In this document: in pieces, positions 46,403-54,686 of the stretch | Layout: every line of letters starts with the position of its first letter | Numbering within the stretch: position 1 is the first letter of the stretch | Origin: Comamonas odontotermitis | Lineage (GTDB): Bacteria; Pseudomonadota; Gammaproteobacteria; Burkholderiales; Burkholderiaceae_C | Assembly: GCF_020080045.1 (NCBI RefSeq) | Contig: NZ_CP083451.1 | Location: forward strand, 4,265,001 to 4,329,000 | Direction: 5' to 3' | DNA: 64,000 bases | Program-made: the position numbers and the translations under genes | Notes under the pieces: model-generated | Database searches by the model: none | The model's input: only the letters and a program-made list of their open reading frames with translations | What the model was told of the DNA's origin: nothing

Positions 46403-49321
46403 ATGTCCAAGACCCTGGTCATTGCAGAAAAGCCGTCCGTTGCGCAAGACATCGTCCGCGCGTTGACGCCGGTGGCAGGCCAATTTGCCAAACACGACGA
46501 CTACTTTGAGTCGGACAGCTACATCGTCACGAGCGCGGTGGGTCACCTGGTGGAGATCCAGGCGCCGGAAGAATTCGATGTCAAGCGCGGCAAGTGGAGC
46601 TTTGCCCACCTGCCGGTGATCCCCCCCTATTTCGAGCTCAAGCCCGTCGACAAGACCAAGACGCGCCTCAATGCCGTGGTCAAGCTGGCCAAGCGCAAGG
46701 ATGTCACCGCCCTCATCAACGCCTGTGACGCGGGCCGCGAAGGGGAGTTGATCTTTCGCCTGATCGAGCAGTACGCCGGTGGTGCCAAGGGCGGCCTGGG
46801 CAAGCCCATCACGCGCCTGTGGCTGCAGTCGATGACGCCGCAGGCCATCCGCGAGGGTTTTGGCAAGCTGCGCACCGACAGCCAGATGCAGGGCCTGGCC
46901 AACGCAGCACGCAGCCGCTCCGAAGCCGACTGGCTGGTGGGCATCAACGGCACGCGTGCGATGACGGCGTTCAACTCGCGCGATGGCGGCTTCTTTCTGA
47001 CCACCGTGGGCCGCGTGCAGACCCCGACCCTGTCGCTGGTGGTGGAGCGCGAGGAAAAGATCCGCAAGTTCGTCAGCCGCGATTACTGGGAAATCCACGC
47101 CGAATTCGGTGCGCAGGCCGGCAACTACCCAGCCAAATGGTTCAACCCCGCCTGGAAGAAGAGCGATGACGCCGAGGCCAAGGCCGACCGTGTGTGGAGC
47201 CTGCAGGAGGCGCAGGCCATTGCCAACGCCGCACGTGGCAAGCCTGCCACCGTCACCGAAGAGAGCAAGCCCACCACACAGGCTTCGCCCTTGTTGTTCG
47301 ACCTGACCAGCCTGCAGCGTGAAGCCAACAGCAAGTTCGGCTTCTCTGCCAAGACGACGCTGGCCCTGGCCCAGGCCCTGTACGAAAGGCACAAGGCCCT
47401 GACCTACCCGCGTACCGATTCGCGCGCGCTGCCTGAGGACTACCTGCCTGTGGCGCGCCAGACCTTCGAGATGTTGGCACACAGCAGCATGCAGCAGCTC
47501 GCGCCTTTTGCGCAGCAGGCCATCGGAGCCAACTACATCCGGCCATCCAAGCGCATCTTCGACAACAGCAAGGTGTCCGATCACTTTGCCATCATCCCGA
47601 CCACACAGGCTCCTGGAGCACTTTCCGACGCCGAGCACAAGCTCTATACGCTGGTAGTGCGCCGCTTCATGGCGGTGTTCTTCCCCAGCGCCGAGTACCA
47701 GGTCACCACCCGTATCAGCCAGGTCGAGCAGCACCACTTCAAGACCGAGGGCAAGGTGCTGGTCAAACCCGGCTGGCTGGCGATCTACGGCAAGGAAGCC
47801 GCCCACGAAGTGGAAGACGCCAAGGACGGCGACAAGGGCCAGAACCTGGTGCCGGTGCAGCCCGGAGAGAAGCCGCTCGCCGACCCCGTCGATCCGAAGG
47901 TCCTCAAGACCAAGCCGCCTGCCCGCTACTCCGAAGCGACCCTGCTGGGTGCCATGGAGAGCGCCGGCAAGCAGATCGACGACGACGAGCTGCGCGAAGC
48001 CATGCAGGAAAAGGGCCTGGGCACGCCAGCCACGCGCGCGGCCATCATCGAAGGCCTGTTGACCGAAAAATACATGCTGCGCGAAGGCCGCGAGCTGATC
48101 CCCACAGCCAAGGCCTTCCAGTTGATGACCCTGCTGCGCGGCCTGGAGGTGGAAGAGCTTTCGCGCGCCGACCTCACTGGCGAATGGGAATACAAGCTGG
48201 CGCAGATGGAAAAGGGCCAGCTCTCGCGCGAAGCCTTCATGGCCGAGATTCAGTCCATGACCGAGCGCCTGGTCAAGAAGGCCAAGGAATACGACCGCGA
48301 CACCATTCCCGGCGACTACGCCACCTTGTCCGCACCCTGCCCGAACTGCGGCGGCGTCGTTAAGGAAAACTACCGCCGCTATGCCTGTACCGGCATCCAC
48401 GGCAATGGCGAAGGCTGCGGCTTCTCGTTCACCAAGTCGCCCGCAGGCCGCACTTTCGAGACTGCAGAGGCCGACCAGTTGCTGCGCGACCGCAAGCTGG
48501 GACCGCTGGACGGTTTCCGCTCCAAGGCAGGCTGGCCGTTTGCCGCCGAAGTGGCCATCGTGCGCGACGAGGACAACAACAACTTCAAGTTCGAGTTCGT
48601 GTTTGAAGACAACAAATCGGACGAAGAATCGGGCGAATTGGTCGATTTTGGCAGCCAGAACGCGCTGGGCGCCTGCCCCAAGTGCGGCGCGCCGGTGTTC
48701 GAGCATGGCGCCAACTACGTGTGCAGCAAGGCCGTACCCACAGCCCAGCAGCCCACGCCCAGCTGCGATTTCAAGAGCGGCCAGATCATCCTGCAGCAAC
48801 CGATCGAGCGCGACCAGATGGCCAAGCTGCTGGCCACCGGCAAGACCGACCTGCTGGACAAGTTCATCTCCAACCGCACGCGCCGCAGCTTCAAGGCCTT
48901 CCTGGCCTGGGACAAGGAAGCCGGCAAGGTGAACTTCGAGTTCGAGCCGCGCGAAGGCAAGTTCCCCGCGCGCAAGACAGCGGCCGCCAAGACGGCCACC
49001 AAGACCGCAGGCAAGACGACGGGTGCAAAGGCCACCAAGGCCACGAAAACGGCAGAGAAGACTGCAACCAAGGCCCCCCGCAAGACCACCGCCGCATCGG
49101 GCAAGACGCCAAGCGCAGCCCTGGCCGCCGTGATCGGCAGCGCGCCGGTAGCTCGCCCCGAGGCCGTCAAGAAGATGTGGGAGTACATCAAGGCCCACAA
49201 TTTGCAGGATCCCAAGGACAAGCGCACCATCCTCGCCGACGACAAACTGCGCCCCGTGTTCGGCAAGGACAGCATCGGCATGTTCGAGCTGGCTGGCGTT
49301 CTGGGCCAGCATCTGGGTTGA
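46403..49321 (+). CDS. topB: DNA topoisomerase III with C-terminal SWIB domain
   Basis: 972 residues against about 650 for E. coli TopB. The TOPRIM domain starts TLVIAEKPSVAQDI and includes NACDAGREGELIFRLIEQY near residue 107; the catalytic tyrosine is Tyr335 in ALTYPRTDSRALP. Cys4 zinc-ribbon-like segments follow (CPNCGG near 643, CPKCGAP near 757). A Lys-Thr-Ala-rich linker (about 855-905) leads to a SWIB/MDM2 domain (RPEAVKKMWEYIKAHNLQDP to the end, about 917-972). It relaxes and decatenates DNA; the tail probably adds protein or DNA contacts. The following gene overlaps its stop. Confidence 0.96.
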   Translation: MSKTLVIAEKPSVAQDIVRALTPVAGQFAKHDDYFESDSYIVTSAVGHLVEIQAPEEFDVKRGKWSFAHLPVIPPYFELKPVDKTKTRLNAVVKLAKRKDVTALINACDAGREGELIFRLIEQYAGGAKGGLGKPITRLWLQSMTPQAIREGFGKLRTDSQMQGLANAARSRSEADWLVGINGTRAMTAFNSRDGGFFLTTVGRVQTPTLSLVVEREEKIRKFVSRDYWEIHAEFGAQAGNYPAKWFNPAWKKSDDAEAKADRVWSLQEAQAIANAARGKPATVTEESKPTTQASPLLFDLTSLQREANSKFGFSAKTTLALAQALYERHKALTYPRTDSRALPEDYLPVARQTFEMLAHSSMQQLAPFAQQAIGANYIRPSKRIFDNSKVSDHFAIIPTTQAPGALSDAEHKLYTLVVRRFMAVFFPSAEYQVTTRISQVEQHHFKTEGKVLVKPGWLAIYGKEAAHEVEDAKDGDKGQNLVPVQPGEKPLADPVDPKVLKTKPPARYSEATLLGAMESAGKQIDDDELREAMQEKGLGTPATRAAIIEGLLTEKYMLREGRELIPTAKAFQLMTLLRGLEVEELSRADLTGEWEYKLAQMEKGQLSREAFMAEIQSMTERLVKKAKEYDRDTIPGDYATLSAPCPNCGGVVKENYRRYACTGIHGNGEGCGFSFTKSPAGRTFETAEADQLLRDRKLGPLDGFRSKAGWPFAAEVAIVRDEDNNNFKFEFVFEDNKSDEESGELVDFGSQNALGACPKCGAPVFEHGANYVCSKAVPTAQQPTPSCDFKSGQIILQQPIERDQMAKLLATGKTDLLDKFISNRTRRSFKAFLAWDKEAGKVNFEFEPREGKFPARKTAAAKTATKTAGKTTGAKATKATKTAEKTATKAPRKTTAASGKTPSAALAAVIGSAPVARPEAVKKMWEYIKAHNLQDPKDKRTILADDKLRPVFGKDSIGMFELAGVLGQHLG

Positions 49322-50772
49322 TGCGGCCGATTGTGCGAAAGAAGGCCCTCTTCGCTGCCGCCGCTGTCTGCGCCATCGGCGCGGCGATCGCCGTCGCGGC
49401 CCTGTACCCACGCGGAGATGTGCCTGCGCACATCGCTGTGTTTACGCCCGACGGCATCAACCCAGAACTCATCGGCAAGGTAGCAGGCGCCCATATCAAC
49501 GTCTTTGAGCCAGGCCTGCTGGAGGGGCGGCTTCAGAAAGTGGTGGGCAGCAACACCCGGGTGGACCTGGACCTGGGGCCGGTGCTCAACCGTATCCGGC
49601 CTCCCGCGCAACTCACTACCGAATATGGCATGGATGCGCAGCGGCAGCGCAAGCTGCTCGCACCGCTTGCGTCCAACAAGCTGCGCGACATCCCTCCCGA
49701 TCCGGAAGCCATCGCCATCCTGCGGCCCTACATGGAGCTGATCCAGCGCTACCAGGCCCAGGTGGCGACGGTCTTTGTTGCAGACGAGCCTTATCTCAAC
49801 GGCATCTCCAAGGCAGAACTGGAGCGCACGGCAAAGACGCTGCGCATGCTGTTTGCCGAGTACCAGATCCAGAATGTGAAGCTGGGGGTGATCTTTGCCA
49901 GCGGCATGGTCAATGCCGACTTTGCCAGAATGGTGGATCGTGAGGCCAGCCGGTACGTGCGCAGCATCGACCAGTACTATCAGGCCTTGAGCGAGAAGGC
50001 CCAGGCCGGCACTGCCGCGGCGGACGAACTGCAATGGCTGCAGCACATCGAGAAACACCGCCTCACCACCTATGACAGCGCTGGCAACATGTATCTGGCC
50101 GGTGGCCTGCCCCAAGGGTATGACCTCTTCGGGTTCGACTTCTACCTGTCCACCGTGTTGCAGGACGCGCTCTACGAAAACATGCTGCCCGAGCTGCAAA
50201 AGCACGCTCCGCGCGGAGCCTGCGAGATCGAAAAGTTCAGCAAGGTATCCGAACTGCGTGCGCAGCTCTCCTTCTACCAGGATGGCCCCATCGTCCAGTC
50301 CGCTGCGGGCAACGGCAATGCGTCCATCGATAGCGCCCGGGACAAGGACCGCCACCTGCTGGACCAGTTGTACACATGCCGCATGGCCGCTGCCACGAAC
50401 ATGCTGCGCAAGGAAATCGCCAAAGCAAATAGCAAGGCCAAGATCATCCTGGTCACCGAGTCCAGCAACAACGGCGTGCTGGAATTCGACGCCAGACAGA
50501 ACATCGAGCCGGGCCAGCCTCAGTTGCTGATCGAGTCTCGTGTGCTGGACGAAGTCAAGCGCGCCCTCACCTTCTATGACAAGGAGCGCAAGCGCGGCGA
50601 TATCGAAGCCTTGGAGTTCTTCACGTTTGACAACACCTACGACAAATCCATTCATCTGAACATAGGAGGCTTCGTGGACATGCCCTCCGTCAAGGCGCAT
50701 ATCTTCAAGGCCTCGGAGCAGATGATGTGCCGCAGCCATCCCAAACCCCAGGCTGCACTGGCCTGCCAATAG
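49321..50772 (+). CDS. Exported protein of unknown function, TIM-barrel-hydrolase-like
   Basis: 483 residues. The start ATG overlaps the topB stop codon (TGATG), so translation is probably coupled. A basic N terminus and hydrophobic segment (KALFAAAAVCAIGAAIAVAA) form a signal or anchor. The rest looks like an alpha/beta barrel with TVFVADEPYLNGISKAEL near residue 152, QGYDLFGFDFYLSTVLQ near 265 and IILVTESSNNGVLEFDA near 375; the acidic DEP and TES positions recall glycoside-hydrolase active sites, but I recognise no family. One cannot assign a substrate. Confidence 0.72.
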   Translation: MRPIVRKKALFAAAAVCAIGAAIAVAALYPRGDVPAHIAVFTPDGINPELIGKVAGAHINVFEPGLLEGRLQKVVGSNTRVDLDLGPVLNRIRPPAQLTTEYGMDAQRQRKLLAPLASNKLRDIPPDPEAIAILRPYMELIQRYQAQVATVFVADEPYLNGISKAELERTAKTLRMLFAEYQIQNVKLGVIFASGMVNADFARMVDREASRYVRSIDQYYQALSEKAQAGTAAADELQWLQHIEKHRLTTYDSAGNMYLAGGLPQGYDLFGFDFYLSTVLQDALYENMLPELQKHAPRGACEIEKFSKVSELRAQLSFYQDGPIVQSAAGNGNASIDSARDKDRHLLDQLYTCRMAAATNMLRKEIAKANSKAKIILVTESSNNGVLEFDARQNIEPGQPQLLIESRVLDEVKRALTFYDKERKRGDIEALEFFTFDNTYDKSIHLNIGGFVDMPSVKAHIFKASEQMMCRSHPKPQAALACQ

Positions 50773-50795
50773 CCTTGTGTTGACTGGACAGCCCC

Positions 50796-51149
50796 ATGTA
50801 CATTCGCCGCACCCACCGCATCCTTCTGGGCCTGGCCATTGCACTGGCGATGGTTACTGCCATCGTTGCCTGGCGCGGCCCGGCAGTGCTGGACGAAGCC
50901 CGGGACACAGCGAGCGCCCTGCTCAAGAAGGCATCCAGTCCGCCGCCGCCCTCCGCAGATGAGCAGAAACGCAGTCAGACGCGCCGTACAGCTGATGCGC
51001 AAGGCAAGCCTGCAGCTGTGCCGGCGCAGCCACGCAAATGCATCCAGAACGGCAAGACCATCTATACCGATGCCCCATGCCCTGCGGGCAGCGAAGAGCA
51101 GGTGGTGCCAGAGAATCTATCGGTCGTACCAGGGAATGCGGCGCGCTGA
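50796..51149 (+). CDS. DUF4124-like small membrane-anchored protein
   Basis: 117 residues. An N-terminal helix (ILLGLAIALAMVTAIVAW) is followed by a Pro-rich linker and a short C-terminal domain RKCIQNGKTIYTDAPCPAGS, which matches the DUF4124 pattern (CxxxG-x-YTDxPC) with its two cysteines. It starts 23 bases after the previous gene and is probably cotranscribed from topB. Confidence 0.8.
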   Translation: MYIRRTHRILLGLAIALAMVTAIVAWRGPAVLDEARDTASALLKKASSPPPPSADEQKRSQTRRTADAQGKPAAVPAQPRKCIQNGKTIYTDAPCPAGSEEQVVPENLSVVPGNAAR

Positions 51150-51160
51150 ATACGGCAACG

Positions 51161-52204
51161 CTATCGCTGCTGGCGCATGAAGCGCTGCGCGCACTGCCAG
51201 CCCAGCTCGGCCAGCGGCCCCGCCTTGGCGCCAGTGGCCACTGCATCGGCCGCCGCCGCCGTGCCATCGGCAGCGCGCTGTGCAATGCCGTACAGGATGG
51301 CGGCCATGCGGAACAGGTTGAAGGCCAGGTAGTACTCCCACAACGCCCCAGGACTGCGGCCCGTTGCGTTGGCGTACAGCTGCAGGTACTGCGCTTCATC
51401 CGGAATGCCGAGCGCAGCCAGATCCAGCCCGCCGATGCCGCGCCACAGATCAGGCGATACGCGCCACGCCATGCCATGGTAGGCCAGGTCGGCCAGCGGA
51501 TCGCCCAGGGTTGAAAGTTCCCAGTCCAGCACGCCAATGACGCGTGCCTCGCTGGGGTGCCACACCAGGTTGTCCAGCCGGTAATCGCCATGCACCAGCG
51601 TGGTTGCATCGCCTTGCGGCAGGTGCTGGGGTAGCCAGTCGATCAGGCGGCGCATGGCATCGTTGATGGGCACGGACAGCTGCAGGCTCTGCTGACCCCA
51701 GCGCTTGACCTGGCGTGCCACATAGCCACCGTGGCGTCCGTAATCGGCAAGACCCACGGCATCGATATCCACCTGGTGCAGCGCGGCGATGACGCGGTTC
51801 ATCTCGCCATACAGCGCAGCGCGCTCGGTGCGGCCCAGCTCCGGCAGGGCCGGGTCCATGAAGACGCGGCCTTCGAGAAACTCCATCAGGTAAAACGGCG
51901 TGCCCAGCAGTTGCGGGTCGCCGCAATAGGCCAGCATGCGGGGCACGGGCACATCGCTGCCCGCCAGCGCGTGCATGACCCGGTATTCGCGGTCCACCGC
52001 GTGCGCACCCGCCACCAGCGGCCCCGGCGGCTGCTTGCGCAGGACCATCTGCCGGTCACCTGCCTGCACGCGGTAGGTGGGGTTGGACTGGCCGCCAGCG
52101 AGCACACTGACACTCACAGGCCCGCCTTGCGTCAGGCCTGTGTCCTTCAGGTACTTTTGCAGCACTGCGCTCAATTGGCTTGCGTCAATAGCTTCCGTTT
52201 TCAT
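51161..52204 (-). CDS. Phosphotransferase (APH/ACAD10-like) family protein
   Basis: 347 residues. The kinase-like fold has VLAGGQSNPTYRVQAGDRQM near residue 34 and LRKQPPG with the ATP lysine, the catalytic loop LVHGDYRLDNLVWHP near 202 and the metal aspartate in VLDWELSTLGDPLADLAY. Proteins of this type are typically encoded next to acyl-CoA dehydrogenases and handle hydroxy-acyl-CoA or related substrates, as in human ACAD10/11. That matches the next gene upstream. Start at 52204 (MKTEAID). Confidence 0.92.
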   Translation of the reverse strand: MKTEAIDASQLSAVLQKYLKDTGLTQGGPVSVSVLAGGQSNPTYRVQAGDRQMVLRKQPPGPLVAGAHAVDREYRVMHALAGSDVPVPRMLAYCGDPQLLGTPFYLMEFLEGRVFMDPALPELGRTERAALYGEMNRVIAALHQVDIDAVGLADYGRHGGYVARQVKRWGQQSLQLSVPINDAMRRLIDWLPQHLPQGDATTLVHGDYRLDNLVWHPSEARVIGVLDWELSTLGDPLADLAYHGMAWRVSPDLWRGIGGLDLAALGIPDEAQYLQLYANATGRSPGALWEYYLAFNLFRMAAILYGIAQRAADGTAAAADAVATGAKAGPLAELGWQCAQRFMRQQR

Positions 52205-52208
52205 AGCG

Positions 52209-53435
52209 TCAATGCAGCAGTGGAGGAATGGTGCAGATCGCATCAGGCACGCCGCGCTCTGCATCCGGGTCCTTCTCGGCCGCCTGTACCAGCTTGCGCG
52301 CCATGCTGAAGCGGTGCACTTCGCTCGGGCCGTCGTAGATGCGAAAGGCCCGCATGTCCATGAAGATGCGCATGACCGGTGTCTCCATGGTCACGCCCTG
52401 CCCACCCAGCATCTGCACGCAGCGGTCCACCACGCGCCATTCGGCCTCGGAGCACACCACCTTGGCGCGGCTTGATTCGTAGTTGCCCTGCTCGCCCTGG
52501 TCCAGCAGCCACGCGGTGTGCCAGATGTGCAATCGCGCGGTATGCAGGTCCATGTCGTTGTCTGCCAGCATGAAACCCACGCCTTCGTGCGATGCCAACG
52601 GCTTGCCGAAGGCGGCGCGGCGGCGCGTGTAGGCCAGGGCGACGTCCTGCGCGCGGCGGGCCTGACCCAGCCAGCGCATGCAGTGTGTGAGGCGCGCGGG
52701 CGCCAGCCGAATCTGCGCGTAGCGAAAGCCCTTGCCCACCTCGCCCAGGATGTCGCCCGCTGGCACGCGCAGCCCGTCAAAGCGCAGCACGCCATGGCCG
52801 CCGGTAAAGCACGCGTCCATCGCATCCATGCTGCGCTCCAGCACAATCTCGGGGCGGTTCATGTCTGAGAGGAACATGGTGGCGCCGCCGTCTTCGGTGC
52901 GCGCCATGATGATGGCGTAGTCGGCGCCTTCCGCGCCGGTAATGAACCATTTGTGGCCGCTGATCAGGTAATCGTCACCATCGCGCACCGCCGTGGTGGC
53001 CAGCGCCGCCGGGTCCGATCCGGCGCCAGGCGCGGGCTCGGTCATGGCAAAGCAGGAACGCAGTTCACCCGCCACCTGCGGGCGCAGCCAGCGTTCTTTC
53101 TGCGCGGGGGTGGCCACCTCCTCCATCAGATGAATATTGCCTTCATCGGGCGCGTGGATATTGAGGGCCGTAGGGCCGAGCCATGAGTAGCCAGCTTCCT
53201 CAAACACCACCGCCTTTTCGACATGGCTCAGGCCCAGGCCGCCCAGCGCCTTGGATGCATGGGGAGTGAGCAGGCCTGCAGCACGCGCGCGGCCCACCAG
53301 CTCGCGCCGCAGTGCCTCGCTTGGGCCGTGGCTCGACTGGCGCTCGTCATTTTCGAGCGGAATCACCTGCTCGGCGATGAACTGGCGCGTCTTGTCGCGC
53401 AGCGCTTGCAGTTGGGGAGAGAGAGAAAAGTCCAT
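52209..53435 (-). CDS. Acyl-CoA dehydrogenase
   Basis: 408 residues, full length. FAD/substrate segments: CFAMTEPAPGAGSDPAAL near residue 128, KWFITGAEGADYAIIMART near 160, RRAAFGKPLASHEGVGFMLA near 280 and MLGGQGVTMETPVMRIFMDM near 343 (catalytic acid region). YDGPSEVHRFSMARKL at the end is the usual dimer/FAD motif. It oxidises an acyl-CoA; chain type is unknown. It is in one unit with the phosphotransferase, 4 bases apart, which suggests catabolism of hydroxylated or branched acids. Confidence 0.95.
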   Translation of the reverse strand: MDFSLSPQLQALRDKTRQFIAEQVIPLENDERQSSHGPSEALRRELVGRARAAGLLTPHASKALGGLGLSHVEKAVVFEEAGYSWLGPTALNIHAPDEGNIHLMEEVATPAQKERWLRPQVAGELRSCFAMTEPAPGAGSDPAALATTAVRDGDDYLISGHKWFITGAEGADYAIIMARTEDGGATMFLSDMNRPEIVLERSMDAMDACFTGGHGVLRFDGLRVPAGDILGEVGKGFRYAQIRLAPARLTHCMRWLGQARRAQDVALAYTRRRAAFGKPLASHEGVGFMLADNDMDLHTARLHIWHTAWLLDQGEQGNYESSRAKVVCSEAEWRVVDRCVQMLGGQGVTMETPVMRIFMDMRAFRIYDGPSEVHRFSMARKLVQAAEKDPDAERGVPDAICTIPPLLH

Positions 53436-53612
53436 ATCGGCGCCTTGCAGTCAGATGGCGCCGATGTTGCCACGCACTACCCCAGCCCAGGTCGCAATAG
53501 CGACAAAAGCGGCCACCCACAGCGCGCTATGGTGTGCCGGCAAGGTCTTCGATTTGCCCCTACCAATCACCTGCACGACAGCTGTGTCACGAGAGTGGGC
53601 TATAACCCTTGC

Positions 53613-54407
53613 ATGGATACGATGAACGCGGCGGTGGCGCCGCAACCACAGGCCACCACACTTCCCGAACGCCACCTGCCGCTGGCAGGCACCACCAATT
53701 TCCGCGACCTGGGCGGCTACCAGGGCCTTGATGGCGGAAAGGTACGCTGGCGCACCCTGTTTCGCTCCGACCATCTGGCGCACCTGACGACAGAATCGCA
53801 GCGCACCTTGCTGCAACAGCTGGGCGTGGCCCGCAGTGCCGATTTTCGCGGCCAGCGTGAGCAAACCATCGACAACTACCGCATCGACGGCCTGCTGCAC
53901 CATTCGCTGGCCATCGAACCGACTGTCGTGCAGCGCGCCTTCACGCTACTGCAGCAGGGCGAGAACCTGAGCGCGGCGCACACCATCGAGCTGATGCAAG
54001 ACACCTACCGCAGTTTCATCCACGACAACGCTGGCCAGTTTGCGCAGTTTTTCCAGATGCTTCTGGCAAGTGACAAGCCGCTGGTTTTCCACTGCACCGC
54101 AGGCAAGGATCGCACCGGCTGGGCCGCCACCTTGCTGCTGATGACCCTGGGTGTGCCGCGCGATGTGGTGGTGCACGACTACCTGCTGACCAACCAGTAC
54201 TACCACCGCCCCGCAGAAGCCCGCGCCGCGGCTAGCCACATCCCCGAAGAAGTGCTCAATGTGTTGTGGAAAGTGCAGGAGCCCTTTCTGACTGCCGCAC
54301 TTGACCCGGTCTTGCAGCAGTACGGCAGCGTGCCCTCCTATGTAAGCCAGGTGCTGGGTGTGGACGCCAAGGCGCAGGCCCGGCTGGCACAGATGTATCT
54401 GGAATAG
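53613..54407 (+). CDS. Tyrosine-protein phosphatase (Y_phosphatase3 type)
   Basis: 264 residues. N-terminal TTNFRDLGGYQGLDGGKVRW then TLFRSDHLAHLT is the start typical of this family. The P-loop HCTAGKDRTG contains catalytic Cys161 and the Lys/Asp/Arg pattern of lipid- or tyrosine-phosphatases of the SiwB/MptpB group. It acts on phosphotyrosine or phosphoinositides in other bacteria. Start at ATG 53613 is chosen on length and codon use; no clear Shine-Dalgarno is seen. A terminator follows. Confidence 0.93.
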   Translation: MDTMNAAVAPQPQATTLPERHLPLAGTTNFRDLGGYQGLDGGKVRWRTLFRSDHLAHLTTESQRTLLQQLGVARSADFRGQREQTIDNYRIDGLLHHSLAIEPTVVQRAFTLLQQGENLSAAHTIELMQDTYRSFIHDNAGQFAQFFQMLLASDKPLVFHCTAGKDRTGWAATLLLMTLGVPRDVVVHDYLLTNQYYHRPAEARAAASHIPEEVLNVLWKVQEPFLTAALDPVLQQYGSVPSYVSQVLGVDAKAQARLAQMYLE

Positions 54408-54432
54408 CCCTTTCCTGAATTCATAGCACCCG

Positions 54433-54466
54433 ACGCCGGCTGCGCTTTGCAGGCCGGCGTTTTCAT
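54433..54466 (+). terminator. Intrinsic terminator after the phosphatase gene
   Basis: ACGCCGGC (54433-54440), 12-base loop, GCCGGCGT (54453-54460), then TTTCATTT. Confidence 0.8.
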
Positions 54467-54555
54467 TTGCAAAGCAAGCAAGGGGTTCACCGAACCCTGC
54501 GCAGCTTTGCCCGCACCCATCCCCTCCGAGAAGTCACACCTATAAAGATAGTATT

Positions 54556-54572
54556 TATCTATCAAATAGATA
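54556..54572. promoter_or_regulatory. AT-rich palindrome, possible operator
   Basis: TATCTAT, CAA, ATAGATA: exact 7-bp arms within a strongly AT-rich stretch of about 110 bases (54540-54650) upstream of the surface-protein gene. Its composition differs sharply from the surroundings and it could bind a regulator or H-NS-like silencer. Confidence 0.5.
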
Positions 54573-54686
54573 ATCTATTGATTAAATCACCATTTATTAC
54601 TAATCTTTCAATGTTGATCAATTTTTCAAATCAAAAACACGAACTCTGCCTCCTGGATCTCGGGCGGGGTTTCGATGGAGGAACAC

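Noticed and set aside
48682..49320. Upstream extension of the exported-protein frame into topB
   Set aside because: The translated extension is a shifted reading of the topB 3' end; the natural start is the ATG at 49321 overlapping the topB stop.
46256..49411. Very long open frame on the minus strand opposite topB (about 1,050 codons)
   Set aside because: It is the antisense shadow of the GC-rich topB gene; the translation is rich in Gly, Leu, Gln and His with no domain, and TopB on the other strand is unmistakable.
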